DNA of 64,000 bases from Halioxenophilus aromaticivorans (GCF_042850945.1 NZ_AP031496.1:558001-622000), one strand, 5' to 3'; positions 26,800 to 34,763 are shown, numbered from the stretch's first letter. Program-made: numbers and translations. The notes: generated from the sequence alone by a model not told the origin.

Positions 26800-26974
26800 T
26801 CTAAGCGATAAAGTGTGGCCCATGTCTGCGGCAACAGACATTCAGCACGGTAGCTCGATGGCTGAAAGGCACCGGTATTACCGAGTCCGTTAACAAGCCG
26901 GAGCGCCGTGCTGACCCTACTTTTAACTCGAACAGTCGAAGGGGCCACGAGCCCGAATGTAGCAAGGGTGAGTT
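26800..26974 (+). ncRNA. Candidate bridge RNA (seekRNA) of the IS110 element
   Basis: Structured leader of the transposase gene. Hairpin 1 is GTCTG-CGGCAA-CAGAC (about 26824-26839). Loop A is closed by CAGCACGG (26843-26850) and CCGTGCTG (26906-26913) and contains TTAACAAG (26890-26897), the exact complement of the target CTTGTTAA. Loop B is closed by CTAC (26917-26920) and GTAG (about 26959-26962) and contains CAGTCG (26933-26938), identical to the bases left of the right-end CT core, and ACGAG (26947-26951), which can pair with CTTGT at the left end with one G-T wobble. Loop A would be target-binding and loop B donor-binding. The 5' end is a guess. Confidence 0.65.
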
Positions 26975-27931
26975 ATGAACACAACCTCTAGAGCGAACAT
27001 CAAACAAGAACGAAATATTGGTATCGATGTGGGTAAAACTTTTCTCGATATTCACATTTTGGAGTGTGATCGTTATTGGCAAATTCACAACACAGAAAGT
27101 GACATTAAAAATCTTATTAAAACTTTACGGCGTTATAACTTAACCCGAATCGTTGTTGAGGCCACAGGTGGATATGAGCGATCGCTCGTTGAAGCTTTGG
27201 CAGACGCAGACATGCCGGTTGTCGTTGTTCAACCTATGAATATTCGGCAGTTCGCGAAGGCTCAAGGAGTGATGGCTAAAACGGATAAGATTGATGCTCG
27301 AATCATTGCTCAATTCAGTGCGATTATGAAGCCTGAGGTAAGAGCAATAAGTAGCAAAAAGGTACGCTACGTCAAGGACTTACTGGCGAGAAAGCGGCAG
27401 TTGATCGAAGCTAGGACTCAAGAGCTTAATCGGCTTCACAAGTCAGTAAACAGATTAGAGAGATCGCACGCTAGACTAATTAAGGTTCTGGACAAGGAAA
27501 TAGATTGGGTAAACGTTCGACTTACGAAAGCTGTGGCTGAAGTGGCGGAATGGCAATCTACCTATGATCTCTTGTTGAGCGTTCCTGGTGTAGGTCCAGC
27601 GGTAGCGCATACGCTCTTAGGAGAGCTACCAGAACTTGGTTCATTGAGTAGCCGACAAGTCGGCGCGCTTTGCGGCTTAGCGCCCTACAATCGAGATAGT
27701 GGGAGCATGCGAGGTAAACGAAGAATCAAAGGTGGCCGAGCACCAATTAGAACGGTTTTGTATATGGCAATGATGAGTGCTATTCAATGTAATCCAATCA
27801 TGAAAAACTTCTTCAACAAGTTGGTTGAATCAGGAAAGCACAAAAAGGTAGCGCTCACCGCCTGCATGCGAAAAATGATGACCATTTTAAATGCCATGGT
27901 GCGTGATGGCAGTCGGTGGCAAGAGGCTTAA
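26975..27931 (+). CDS. IS110-family transposase (DEDD recombinase)
   Basis: 318 residues. RuvC-like DEDD domain: IGIDVGKTFLDIHI (Asp), VVEATGGYE (Glu), KTDKIDARIIAQF (two Asp). The C-terminal Tnp domain has LLSVPGVGPAVAHTLLGELP, LCGLAPYNRDSGSMRGKRRI with the catalytic Ser in this block, and ends near MVRDGSRW. Full length. It acts with a guide RNA in studied members; the upstream leader here supports that. Confidence 0.93.
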   Translation: MNTTSRANIKQERNIGIDVGKTFLDIHILECDRYWQIHNTESDIKNLIKTLRRYNLTRIVVEATGGYERSLVEALADADMPVVVVQPMNIRQFAKAQGVMAKTDKIDARIIAQFSAIMKPEVRAISSKKVRYVKDLLARKRQLIEARTQELNRLHKSVNRLERSHARLIKVLDKEIDWVNVRLTKAVAEVAEWQSTYDLLLSVPGVGPAVAHTLLGELPELGSLSSRQVGALCGLAPYNRDSGSMRGKRRIKGGRAPIRTVLYMAMMSAIQCNPIMKNFFNKLVESGKHKKVALTACMRKMMTILNAMVRDGSRWQEA

Positions 27932-27987
27932 TAAGCTAAGAATTGCTTGCGGTAGACTTGACTTGGAACCACAGTCGCTTGTTAAGC

Positions 27988-28305
27988 GATTGCTCGCTAG
28001 AAAACAACAAAGCACACTAAAACTTGCACTCGCCCCTATATTTTTACCGACACTATTTTTTAAATTACGTTTTTAAAACTTCACACGCAACACGAATAGT
28101 ACCGAATTTATTACGCTATTTACTTGCAGAGCCGCAATACCACGTTACTTTTTGAATACAACGCTTACTCAATACTCGCTTAACTTTTATACCTTAGACT
28201 ACTTTAACTTTGACACGAGGCGACACACATAACTTTGCCTCGCTACAAAGGACGTTTTGCAAAAAACTAGAACGCCGCTATTAAACTTGATTTACGATCT
28301 TTTAC
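27988..28305. other. Cassette without a convincing gene
   Basis: 318 AT-rich bases between attC sites 5 and 6. No open frame above about 30 codons with a ribosome site was seen on the minus strand; the plus-strand frames are an extension of the IS tail. It contains several short repeats of the type ACTTTxACTTT and CTCGCTxAAC. It may be a regulatory RNA, a promoter cassette or a decayed gene. Confidence 0.5.
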
Positions 28306-28425
28306 GCTTAACGCCTTGCTCACCGGCACATACTGCGGAGAGCGTTTTTGTGAAAAAATGAAGCGCAGCGGAATTCACAAAAACGAGCGTAGCAGTATGT
28401 GTCCGCGTGGAGCAAATTGTTATGT
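28306..28425 (-). repeat. attC site 6 (120 bp)
   Basis: Outer boxes GCTTAAC and GTTATGT; arms TTGCTCACCGGCACATACTGC and GCAGTATGTGTCCGCGTGGAGCAA pair with one bulge (both arms quoted in part of the site). It belongs to the gene 28420-28800. Confidence 0.88.
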
Positions 28426-28800
28426 TTTTGTATTGAAAACATTAGACCATGTGCCATTCGATTTGAATTGTAATTCATGTGTTTTGAAAACCCACCAACC
28501 TCTCGAGACTACCCTTGTACTATTTGATAGAAAATTATCAGCTACTTGCCATGTATAGGCAATAAACTCAGATAGTGGATCTTCCATTATTTCGTACCAA
28601 TCCGAATAATAGGGCCTATCGTCTACGGTAAAGTCCAAGAAAAATTCACCCACCTCAAAAGGAGTAGTAGTTACCACTCTCTTATTACCGCTAGATAAGA
28701 TAACTTTATAGGCTTCGCCTTCTTCGGAAATACTCTTTTCAAAACCACTCCAAGAATTTAAGTATTCGAAAACTGCTTGCTTATTTAACTCTTGGGGCAT
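28420..28800 (-). CDS. Cassette protein of unknown function
   Basis: 126 residues, soluble, acidic, no signal peptide. Aromatic-rich central part (FFLDFTVDDRPYYSDWYEIM, then FIAYTWQVADNFL) suggests a compact alpha/beta fold as in small immunity-type proteins, but no family is recognised. Stop codon lies inside the outer box of attC site 6. Confidence 0.65.
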   Translation of the reverse strand: MPQELNKQAVFEYLNSWSGFEKSISEEGEAYKVILSSGNKRVVTTTPFEVGEFFLDFTVDDRPYYSDWYEIMEDPLSEFIAYTWQVADNFLSNSTRVVSRGWWVFKTHELQFKSNGTWSNVFNTKT

Positions 28801-28813
28801 AATCGACTCTTAA

Positions 28814-28914
28814 ACATAACGCCCGCTTAAGCGGTGCAAATTGCTTGGCTAAAATTAGCGAGGAACGAGCGCAAGCCAAGCTGTTTGCATCCGTTCTTAA
28901 GGCGTTTGTTAGGC
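28814..28914 (-). repeat. attC site 7 (101 bp)
   Basis: Outer boxes ACATAAC and GTTAGGC; arms CGCTTAAGCGGTGCAAATTG and TTTGCATCCGTTCTTAAGGCG. It belongs to the VOC-fold gene. Confidence 0.88.
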
Positions 28915-28915
28915 A

Positions 28916-29410
28916 TTATTCTCCAACCGGAGGCTCCCAAAGCTCTACCTTATTTCCCTCAGGGTCTATTACCCAACCGAATTTGCCAAATTCTGATTCG
29001 TCGGTTTCATCCAGCACATTACAACCTTCGTCGCGAAGTGCGGTTAATAGCTTACTTAAGTTGGCAACTCGATAATTAACCATAAAAGATGAGTTGCTAG
29101 GCTTAAAGTTTTCGCCGTTTCCAATCATCCAAGCTGTCGTTCCAGCGTAGGGCTTTCCTTCGCCGTCAACCCACTTAAAGGATGTTCCTCCCCAAACCTG
29201 AACATCTATACCAAGATGTTTTTTGTACCAAGTTTGGAGCATCTCTGGGTTTTTGGCTTTTATAAAAATACCACCGATTCCTGTTACTCTCGTCATGTTA
29301 TCACTCTCAGTTTGAATCCTATTGTTCGTCAATTCTTCCGCATTTGAAAAAGCCGAAATCACGAATGTTGAAATCGCACAAAGCAATATTTTGTTCTTCA
29401 TTAAATCCAT
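28916..29410 (-). CDS. Exported VOC-fold (glyoxalase/bleomycin-resistance-like) protein
   Basis: 164 residues. An N-terminal signal peptide (MKNKILLCAISTFVISAFSNAE from residue 4) precedes a single VOC domain: GIGGIFIKAKNPEMLQTWYKKHLGID, then VNYRVANLSKLLTALRDEGC and the C-terminal DPEGNKVELWEPP with the usual metal-ligand Glu. VOC proteins include glyoxalases, extradiol enzymes and antibiotic-binding proteins; most are cytoplasmic, so a leader is uncommon. The leader may instead be an N-terminal extension before the ATG at MTRVTGIGG (residue 39). Confidence 0.75.
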   Translation of the reverse strand: MDLMKNKILLCAISTFVISAFSNAEELTNNRIQTESDNMTRVTGIGGIFIKAKNPEMLQTWYKKHLGIDVQVWGGTSFKWVDGEGKPYAGTTAWMIGNGENFKPSNSSFMVNYRVANLSKLLTALRDEGCNVLDETDESEFGKFGWVIDPEGNKVELWEPPVGE

Positions 29411-29440
29411 CTCCAGAAAGTTGCGGACAACTCATTGACT

Positions 29441-29501
29441 GCCTAACGCCCGCGTAATAGGCGCGAGCTTGCGAGCGTCCTAATTGACGCGTTTGTTAAC
29501 T
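29441..29501 (-). repeat. attC site 8 (61 bp)
   Basis: Outer boxes GCCTAAC and GTTAACT. The shortest site in the array, with arms GCGTAATAGGCGCGAGCTTG folding on CGTCCTAATTGACGC. It belongs to the AIPR gene. Confidence 0.88.
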
Positions 29502-31198
29502 TATATTTTATCAAGCATCTCATCCATCACAGCCTGTCTCTTCAATCTATCATCGGTTAAATCTTCCACTGATAACAATATCTCAACGGCTTGCCGAAAT
29601 GGTGCCTTTAGAGCGTCCCCGTGACTCGAGCAAGCATCAATAATTTTTTGACAGTACTGCTCCATCTTATTCGAGTTGAGTTTAGGTATTTCTTTCCCTG
29701 CTATTATCGCCCTAACTAGAACAATCAAATGCCATTTGTACTTCCTAACATTCTGGGGTATGTCAGCGCTTGCCACGAGCAAGTGAAGTCTATAAAGCGC
29801 GAGACATGACGTATAAAAGACTACCTCTTTTGTGTCATTTGAATAAATGTCCTCACTAAATAGCTCATACATCCGCTTCGGGTATCTGTATGCCAAATCT
29901 GGCCTCTGGAGAAACATAGATGTCACGCACTTCGTAGCAACATTAATATTAAACGTCCTAACGATTGGAACATCTCTTCCAACATATTGCCTATCACGTC
30001 TTTCAAAATATAACCTTCCATCATGCCCTTCATATGTATTGAAGTAATCTTCAATTCTTCTTACCACTGGGCGCAATGAAATGAACTGTGTTTCTTCTAC
30101 CTTTGACTGGCTATTTGTGGCTCGAACAAGCTCTGAAAATACATCTTCACTCGATGTTTCTACAACTTTTAGATTTACCATCACAGAATCATCTAAACTC
30201 TCTCGACACTCGAATAGAACATTTGACGTCTGGCAACCATTAACTATTTGATAATTTTCCAAATGCAAAATATTGCCTTGGACTCTTACATCCGGGCTAA
30301 CAATTGTAATTCCGTTATTCAAAACCGGAAATCTCGTTGCTTTTTCATTCTCAGAAAGAGTCTCTGATATAGATTTATTAACTGGATTATCAATACCAAG
30401 AAACGCTCTTACATTTTCTTCAAAGACATGACTTCGAAGATTTCCATCGTCAGTCTCTAGAAGGTTGGACACTAAATCTTTAGCTTTAACGACAGCAAGA
30501 TATGCTTCATCAATGCCATGAATAGACGGTAGAGGAGCATTACTAAACATCGGTAATTCTGCAGAAATAGATGAATAGGTACTCACCCACAAATTTGTAA
30601 TCTCATCTCTTCCAATAAACTGAATGTCAACTTTACCAAAGTAACCAAGCTCTTCTATTTGCGCCCTAAAGTCCTTAATTGCTGCTTCCAGAGCCTCGGG
30701 CGCTCGATAAACTCCTGTTGTCACGAACCTGGCAGTCAAGTCAGGTTTTCCACCTCTTATTTTTGGAACATTTTCAATGCAGACATCGAATATCTTTCTT
30801 GCATTTTGTTGCACGGCATCAAGGGCAGTGTAATTTTCTGAGTTTATGAATCTGAGAACTGATTCTTTAAACTTTAAAAAATCTCCAAGATCGAAAGAAT
30901 CTCCTCGCTTTGCTTGTATAAATAAAGCTTCTACATCATTGTTCTTTCTATCGGATGAAAACATTGATGTTGCATCTTCGTCGGATACGACCACCTCTTC
31001 GTTGACGATTATTGACACTCCATCCATGCCATCATCACCTTCTCCCGTAGTCACATCCTCAATGTCGAAATCTGATCCTATCCTAGATCGCAAAATTGAA
31101 TAATTGGCGAACATCTCAAATTGTACGCTTTCATCAAGCTGTTCCAATCCGAAACTTTTGGTAAAGCTATCTAGGTGGGACTTTACTATTCTATGCAT
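29501..31198 (-). CDS. AIPR-family (abortive infection phage resistance) protein
   Basis: 565 residues. The AIPR domain (PF10592) is recognisable from about residue 240: RSHVFEENVRAFLGIDNPVN, RFPVLNNGITIVSPDVRV, then LENYQIVNGCQTSNVLFE and LVRATNSQSKVEETQFISLR. The N-terminal 200 residues contain SDEDATSMFSSDRKNNDVEA and QAKRGDSFDLGDFLKFKESV, close to the restriction-endonuclease-like part found in many AIPR proteins (the Gln-Ala-Lys ending). AIPR includes AbiR-linked lactococcal proteins. Anti-phage action is inferred from the family. Very long for a cassette; ATG at 31198 and stop in attC site 8 show it is complete. Confidence 0.82.
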   Translation of the reverse strand: MHRIVKSHLDSFTKSFGLEQLDESVQFEMFANYSILRSRIGSDFDIEDVTTGEGDDGMDGVSIIVNEEVVVSDEDATSMFSSDRKNNDVEALFIQAKRGDSFDLGDFLKFKESVLRFINSENYTALDAVQQNARKIFDVCIENVPKIRGGKPDLTARFVTTGVYRAPEALEAAIKDFRAQIEELGYFGKVDIQFIGRDEITNLWVSTYSSISAELPMFSNAPLPSIHGIDEAYLAVVKAKDLVSNLLETDDGNLRSHVFEENVRAFLGIDNPVNKSISETLSENEKATRFPVLNNGITIVSPDVRVQGNILHLENYQIVNGCQTSNVLFECRESLDDSVMVNLKVVETSSEDVFSELVRATNSQSKVEETQFISLRPVVRRIEDYFNTYEGHDGRLYFERRDRQYVGRDVPIVRTFNINVATKCVTSMFLQRPDLAYRYPKRMYELFSEDIYSNDTKEVVFYTSCLALYRLHLLVASADIPQNVRKYKWHLIVLVRAIIAGKEIPKLNSNKMEQYCQKIIDACSSHGDALKAPFRQAVEILLSVEDLTDDRLKRQAVMDEMLDKI

Positions 31199-31238
31199 GA
31201 CATTCCCTATTTAATGTTTTCCACGATCTGCGTATAGA

Positions 31239-31367
31239 AGTTAACGCTACCAGCACAGGCCGGAGCTGTGTTGTTTGGTTTGTGCCAGCGTAGCGCTAAG
31301 GCACAAACCGAGCAACGCAGCGAAGGTCCAGCCAGCTTGCTGGCGATTGTGGCTGGTATTGTTATAT
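31239..31367 (-). repeat. attC site 9 (129 bp)
   Basis: Outer boxes AGTTAAC and GTTATAT; arms GCTACCAGCACAGGCCGGAGC and CCAGC..TTGCTGGCGATTGTGGCTGG with a long inner stem (GGTTTGTGCC/GGCACAAACC). It belongs to the cassette 31368-31697. Confidence 0.85.
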
Positions 31368-31697
31368 GTGGTGGCCAAGTTACGCTACCTGCTATTTAGT
31401 TTATGTTTGGCTCGGACACAAAGTGCGGGCCACGGTTTTGCAATTGGGTGCTTTGTTGCGCGGGCTGCCGAGAACGAACGGGAGGAGGGTGTGTCGTTGG
31501 TGCTTACCTTCCGTTGGTGCCACTTAGCTGCCTTGCGATTTCTGTTTTGGTGCTATGCCTAAGTTTACCACCGTGGAGGGTTATTGCTACTTTGGCTGTG
31601 CAGTGTTGACCAAGCCCCGGGGTTGAGGTGTTGCACGGATACTTTGCGGAGATTCACTGCGATGGTTCAGATGGCTAACCCAAAAACCACCGCGGAC
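31368..31697. other. Cassette with no clear minus-strand gene
   Basis: 330 bases between attC sites 9 and 10, more GC-rich than its neighbours. The minus strand, on which the other cassettes are read, has no plausible frame. On the plus strand a 68-codon frame (31403-31609, Cys-rich, starting MFGSDTKCGPRF) and an overlapping 95-codon frame run through it; neither has a recognisable ribosome site or domain. Either an inverted gene or a non-coding cassette. Confidence 0.4.
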
Positions 31698-31812
31698 TTA
31701 TAACGCCTTGCTCACTGGGCCAGTTGCGACGTGCTGCCATGTGGTAGAGTGAGCAAAGCGAGCCACATGGCGGCGCGACGTAGCTGGCTCCACGTGCAGC
31801 AATTTGTTATGT
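31698..31812 (-). repeat. attC site 10 (115 bp)
   Basis: Outer boxes TTATAAC (one base off consensus) and GTTATGT; arms TTGCTCACTGGGCCAGTTGC and inner stem CATGTGG/CCACATG. It belongs to the zinc-ribbon gene. Confidence 0.87.
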
Positions 31813-31817
31813 GCAAT

Positions 31818-32063
31818 TCACCAATGAATCAAATTTCGCTCTTGACCGTCATTAAGTATCGTTGTTGTACCACATGATTCACAACGGTATGCTGTAGCAC
31901 ATTGATTGTTTTTTATGACAGCCACCTTATAATTTGGACCTGCATCTTTCGGTTTGTAGAATAAATGCTTGTAAGAAGCCCCGAAAAAGAAAATACCCCA
32001 GCCAGTATATCGGACAGCTGCTTCTCCCAACTCCATTTTATTACCACATTTGCCACAAAGCAT
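31818..32063 (-). CDS. Zinc-ribbon cassette protein
   Basis: 81 residues. Two Cys pairs, MLCGKCGNKME at the N terminus and YRCESCGTT near residue 62, form a zinc ribbon. The middle (WGIFFFGASYKHLFYK) resembles the PF20097/DUF6487-type small proteins that occur widely in integrons. Function unknown; nucleic-acid binding is possible but not shown. Confidence 0.7.
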   Translation of the reverse strand: MLCGKCGNKMELGEAAVRYTGWGIFFFGASYKHLFYKPKDAGPNYKVAVIKNNQCATAYRCESCGTTTILNDGQERNLIHW

Positions 32064-32212
32064 AGATTGGGTACTTGTTACTTATATAGTATTGATACAA
32101 CATAGAAATACTAATTTTGGTGGTAGCTCAGGGCTTTTTCCACTATTTCTTCGAACGAGCTATTCCTGTTCTTATCTAACTGGATTATTTATTTTTCTCC
32201 GATTCAGCGCTC

Positions 32213-32315
32213 ACATAACGCTATGCACAGCGGCGTTTGGTGAAGCGAACCGATTGTGCTATCAAGCGCAATTGGGGCGCGTAACCAGACGTCCAACTGA
32301 TGCTAATTGTTATTT
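32213..32315 (-). repeat. attC site 11 (103 bp)
   Basis: Outer boxes ACATAAC and GTTATTT; arms TATGCACAG and CTGATGCTA with an inner stem. It belongs to the gene 32303-32593, whose stop lies inside it. Confidence 0.8.
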
Positions 32316-32593
32316 TGTTCCTCTAAAACTTGCTCAATACCATTTTCAAATACCAGCCAGCTCTCGTTAGCTTGAGACAGCCAATGCTGTTTGCTGCCAG
32401 ATCTACCCGCAGCTTCACTTGAGTAATTCATGGCTTCTGTTAGCTTTCCCAAAAGGTAGGGATCAATTTTTCCCCTTAGCGATCCTATTCGCACTCTTAG
32501 CTTTGTCAAAGGAGCCTTTGCCTGCGTCTTATTTAGAGAGCTTGCTACTTCTTCGATCAGGCTTTTTATTTCATTAAGCTCGTTAGATTTCAT
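32303..32593 (-). CDS. Small helical cassette protein of unknown function
   Basis: 96 residues, predicted all-helical (NELNEIKSLIEEVASSLNK, then LLGKLTEAMNYSSEAAGRSG). No family recognised. The size, lack of signal and Lys/Glu-rich helices fit antitoxin-like or adaptor proteins, but no toxin lies beside it. The stop TAG lies within attC site 11. Confidence 0.6.
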   Translation of the reverse strand: MKSNELNEIKSLIEEVASSLNKTQAKAPLTKLRVRIGSLRGKIDPYLLGKLTEAMNYSSEAAGRSGSKQHWLSQANESWLVFENGIEQVLEEQNNN

Positions 32594-32695
32594 CTATTCT
32601 TGCTCTCCTTCATTACTGAGAAGAATTGAGTGTGGTCTCCTCGCTCACACACAAGGTTCAATACCTATAGCTATGATACGATGGCCTCTTCACTC

Positions 32696-32789
32696 AAATA
32701 ACGATTAGATAATGGGCGAGATTCGCCCCACAAAAAAAAGACCCCACTCGATCTATCGCGAATCTTGCCCTTTAATCTACTTGTTAAGT
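32696..32789 (-). repeat. attC site 12 (94 bp)
   Basis: Outer boxes AAATAAC and GTTAAGT; arms ATTAGATAATGGGCGAGATTCG and CGAATCTTGCCCTTTAATCT pair well (quoted in part). It ends the cassette that carries the IS91-like transposase. Confidence 0.83.
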
Positions 32790-32950
32790 TCGACGCACTC
32801 GGTCTATGGGGATTCGTTGTTGTTTTCAAGATGGTTAACGTATCAATCCAATTACGATTGATGTCCGATACTATTCTTTAATCCTTTCAGCTTGTCGGGC
32901 AGATTCGTCAATTCCCACACCTTCTCACCACAGATCCACACTCCGTGTCT

Positions 32951-34078
32951 TCATGCAGCATCCTTCCTTTGAATTTTTCCGCCGTGCATAAGCGGCATTG
33001 AGCAAGTTGCACAAGTCGGTTCCCAACCTTTGGAGCCAAGATATTCCTGCCATTTCAAAGTCGGCAACTCAATCAAGGCTGATTGCCCAAGCTGTCTTCT
33101 CGCCTGATTTAGCTTCTTGCGGGCGGAATTCGCATACAGTCCAAAATACCGTAAATTAGGCCTTCCCGCTACCGGAACGTGCTGTGCGAAGCGGACCAAA
33201 AACTGGCTTGCAGGCAATGTCATGACAGCTCTTCGTTGTTGAGCATGAGAGTAATACCGCAGACGTATCAATCCATCTTTCTCGCTCTGACTTAACTGCT
33301 GATTTCTTATAGGCCCACCTTTTATGTATCGAGCAAGGTATCGTGCTACACCGCGGGCATGATCGTAACGCTTGGCAAAATATACAACCCAATCCTTACG
33401 CCCCAGACGATTACACAGCCCCATTAAATGATGCTTTTCCCTATCTCTCGGAATCACCATCATCTCCGTTTCGATAGCCCGTCTTATATTCGCCAGTAAT
33501 TTTCCTCGATAAACTTGCATGACTGGCTTCTGCGGAAATAGAACTGCTTTCTTCGGTTCCACCCACTGACCGGATGAATTAATACCCCCATGACTCAATA
33601 GAACATGCAAATGCGGATGGAGGCTCAGGTTTCGCCCCCAGGTATGAAGTACCGCCAGGATTCCTGGCGTCGCATTAAGATATTTTGGATCTGAAGAAAA
33701 TACCTTCAGCGTTTCACGGACGGCATCAAATAAAATTCCCGACATCACATCCCGATTGTAGGCCCATAGCTCATTGAGCTCATCCGGCAACGTGAAGATT
33801 ACATGATGATGCGAACAGGAAAGCAGTTGCTCACTCATTCGATGCAACCATTGTTCTCTGGCTATACCTCTACACTGTGGGCATGCACGATGTTTACAGG
33901 AGTTGTACCATACTCCGTTTAAATGCCCTCGCTGACAATATTGTGCGTGGCCCCCGAGTTTCGCTGTTCGGCACTCGGATAAACTTGATAAGGCTTTTCT
34001 CTGGTCGTAGGATAACGGCAAGCTTGCGCTTGAATCTGAATAATATTCCCGAATTAATTGCTGCACCGTCGTCTTCAT
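32951..34078 (-). CDS. IS91-family-like (HUH, Y-transposase) rolling-circle transposase
   Basis: 375 residues. N-terminal zinc finger CRTAKLGGHAQYC...CKHRACPQC, then HHVIFTLPDELN, the HUH motif LSLHPHLHVLLSHGG (about residues 150-164) and the catalytic Tyr region GVARYLARYIKGG (about 232-244). This is the Transposase_14/Y2-type of IS91 and ISCR elements. It lies alone between attC sites 12 and 13. I could not define oriIS and terIS; a CCGGGC-AACG-CCCGG hairpin at 34153-34166 could be a terminus. ISCR-type elements can mobilise neighbouring DNA. Confidence 0.88.
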   Translation of the reverse strand: MKTTVQQLIREYYSDSSASLPLSYDQRKALSSLSECRTAKLGGHAQYCQRGHLNGVWYNSCKHRACPQCRGIAREQWLHRMSEQLLSCSHHHVIFTLPDELNELWAYNRDVMSGILFDAVRETLKVFSSDPKYLNATPGILAVLHTWGRNLSLHPHLHVLLSHGGINSSGQWVEPKKAVLFPQKPVMQVYRGKLLANIRRAIETEMMVIPRDREKHHLMGLCNRLGRKDWVVYFAKRYDHARGVARYLARYIKGGPIRNQQLSQSEKDGLIRLRYYSHAQQRRAVMTLPASQFLVRFAQHVPVAGRPNLRYFGLYANSARKKLNQARRQLGQSALIELPTLKWQEYLGSKGWEPTCATCSMPLMHGGKIQRKDAA

Positions 34079-34169
34079 CTACACGTTCCATGTGAAAAAT
34101 ATTATTCAGGATTTATTAGAACCTCGGTACATTCGGATGGCTAAATCATCTCCGGGCAACGCCCGGCGA

Positions 34170-34283
34170 ATTTAACGTTCGTAACATGGGCACATTGTAG
34201 CAGAGCGAAACCGTGATACATTCGCGCAGCGAATCACGGTTTATGCGCCGCGAAAATGTGTCCAATGCTTACGCTGGTTAAAG
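34170..34283 (-). repeat. attC site 13 (114 bp)
   Basis: Outer boxes ATTTAAC and GTTAAAG; arms CGTAACATGGGCACATT and AATGTGTCCAATGCTTACG, inner stem around CCGTGAT/ATCACGG. It ends the cassette 34284-34682. Confidence 0.83.
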
Positions 34284-34682
34284 AAATGCCACTTATATAA
34301 TTGTTGAAGCCACCACGGAGCCAAGTAGGATTTATAGCACTACGGGCTATCTATTGGCACCGCTTTTCGTGGATGAAACCACTGTCCTTCAATCTCGAAC
34401 TGGTGCTGGTTAAAAGCACCAAGGAAAGAGCTAGAGCGTATCGCAACCAGCTTATTACCTTAATGGCACCGGGAACAACGCTGAGAGCCCTATTCCATAC
34501 ACAGCATTCAAAAGTGCCAAGAGGAAGAGATCATCCCAAGCTATTAGTCTTCCCGGAGCAGGCTGATGGCACCGGAGAAGAACTCACGCCTAGAAGAACA
34601 ATCCGACTTCTCTTACGCTAGCACGACTGACAGTGCTCGAACTCGAACCTTGCTACGGCCCAAGCTATTTAAAGAACGGAAA
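34284..34682. other. Cassette without a clear gene on the array strand
   Basis: 399 bases between attC sites 13 and 14. A 106-codon frame on the plus strand (34301-34621, starting MLKPPRSQVGF) is open but is against the array direction, Arg-rich and lacks a ribosome site and known domain. On the minus strand nothing long is seen. Probably non-coding or decayed. Confidence 0.4.
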
Positions 34683-34763
34683 CTTTAACGCCAAGTGCAG
34701 GGGAGGCAAAAGTAGTGCGCGGCGCGCGCTGCTTTTGGCTTCCCCTGACACGCCTGGTTATGT
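34683..34763 (-). repeat. attC site 14 (81 bp)
   Basis: Outer boxes CTTTAAC and GTTATGT; arms GTGCAGGGGAGGCAAAAG and CTTTTGGCTTCCCCTGACAC, loop GTAGTGCGCGGCGCGCGC. It belongs to the acetyltransferase gene. Confidence 0.87.

Larger units (their letters stand above)
26764..27979 (+). mobile_element. IS110-family insertion sequence inserted in an attC core
   Basis: About 1216 bases. The two junctions read GGA-CT-TGTATGG (left) and CAGTCG-CT-TGTTAAGC (right): both keep the dinucleotide CT, so the target was GGACTTGTTAAGC and the circular donor CAGTCG-CT-TGTATGG. A shared CT core without longer duplication is how characterised IS110 elements (IS621) recombine. The left end has a roughly 210-base non-coding region and the right end only about 48 bases, the IS110-group rather than IS1111-group arrangement. 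Confidence 0.85.

Noticed and set aside
31275..31562. Plus-strand frame of 95 codons overlapping attC site 9
   Set aside because: It runs through the attC stem and is against the array direction; no domain or ribosome site.
32830..32865. GGTTAACG followed by an ATCAAT..ATTGAT hairpin as another attC
   Set aside because: Outer boxes and arm spacing do not fit; only 30 bases and no partner box.
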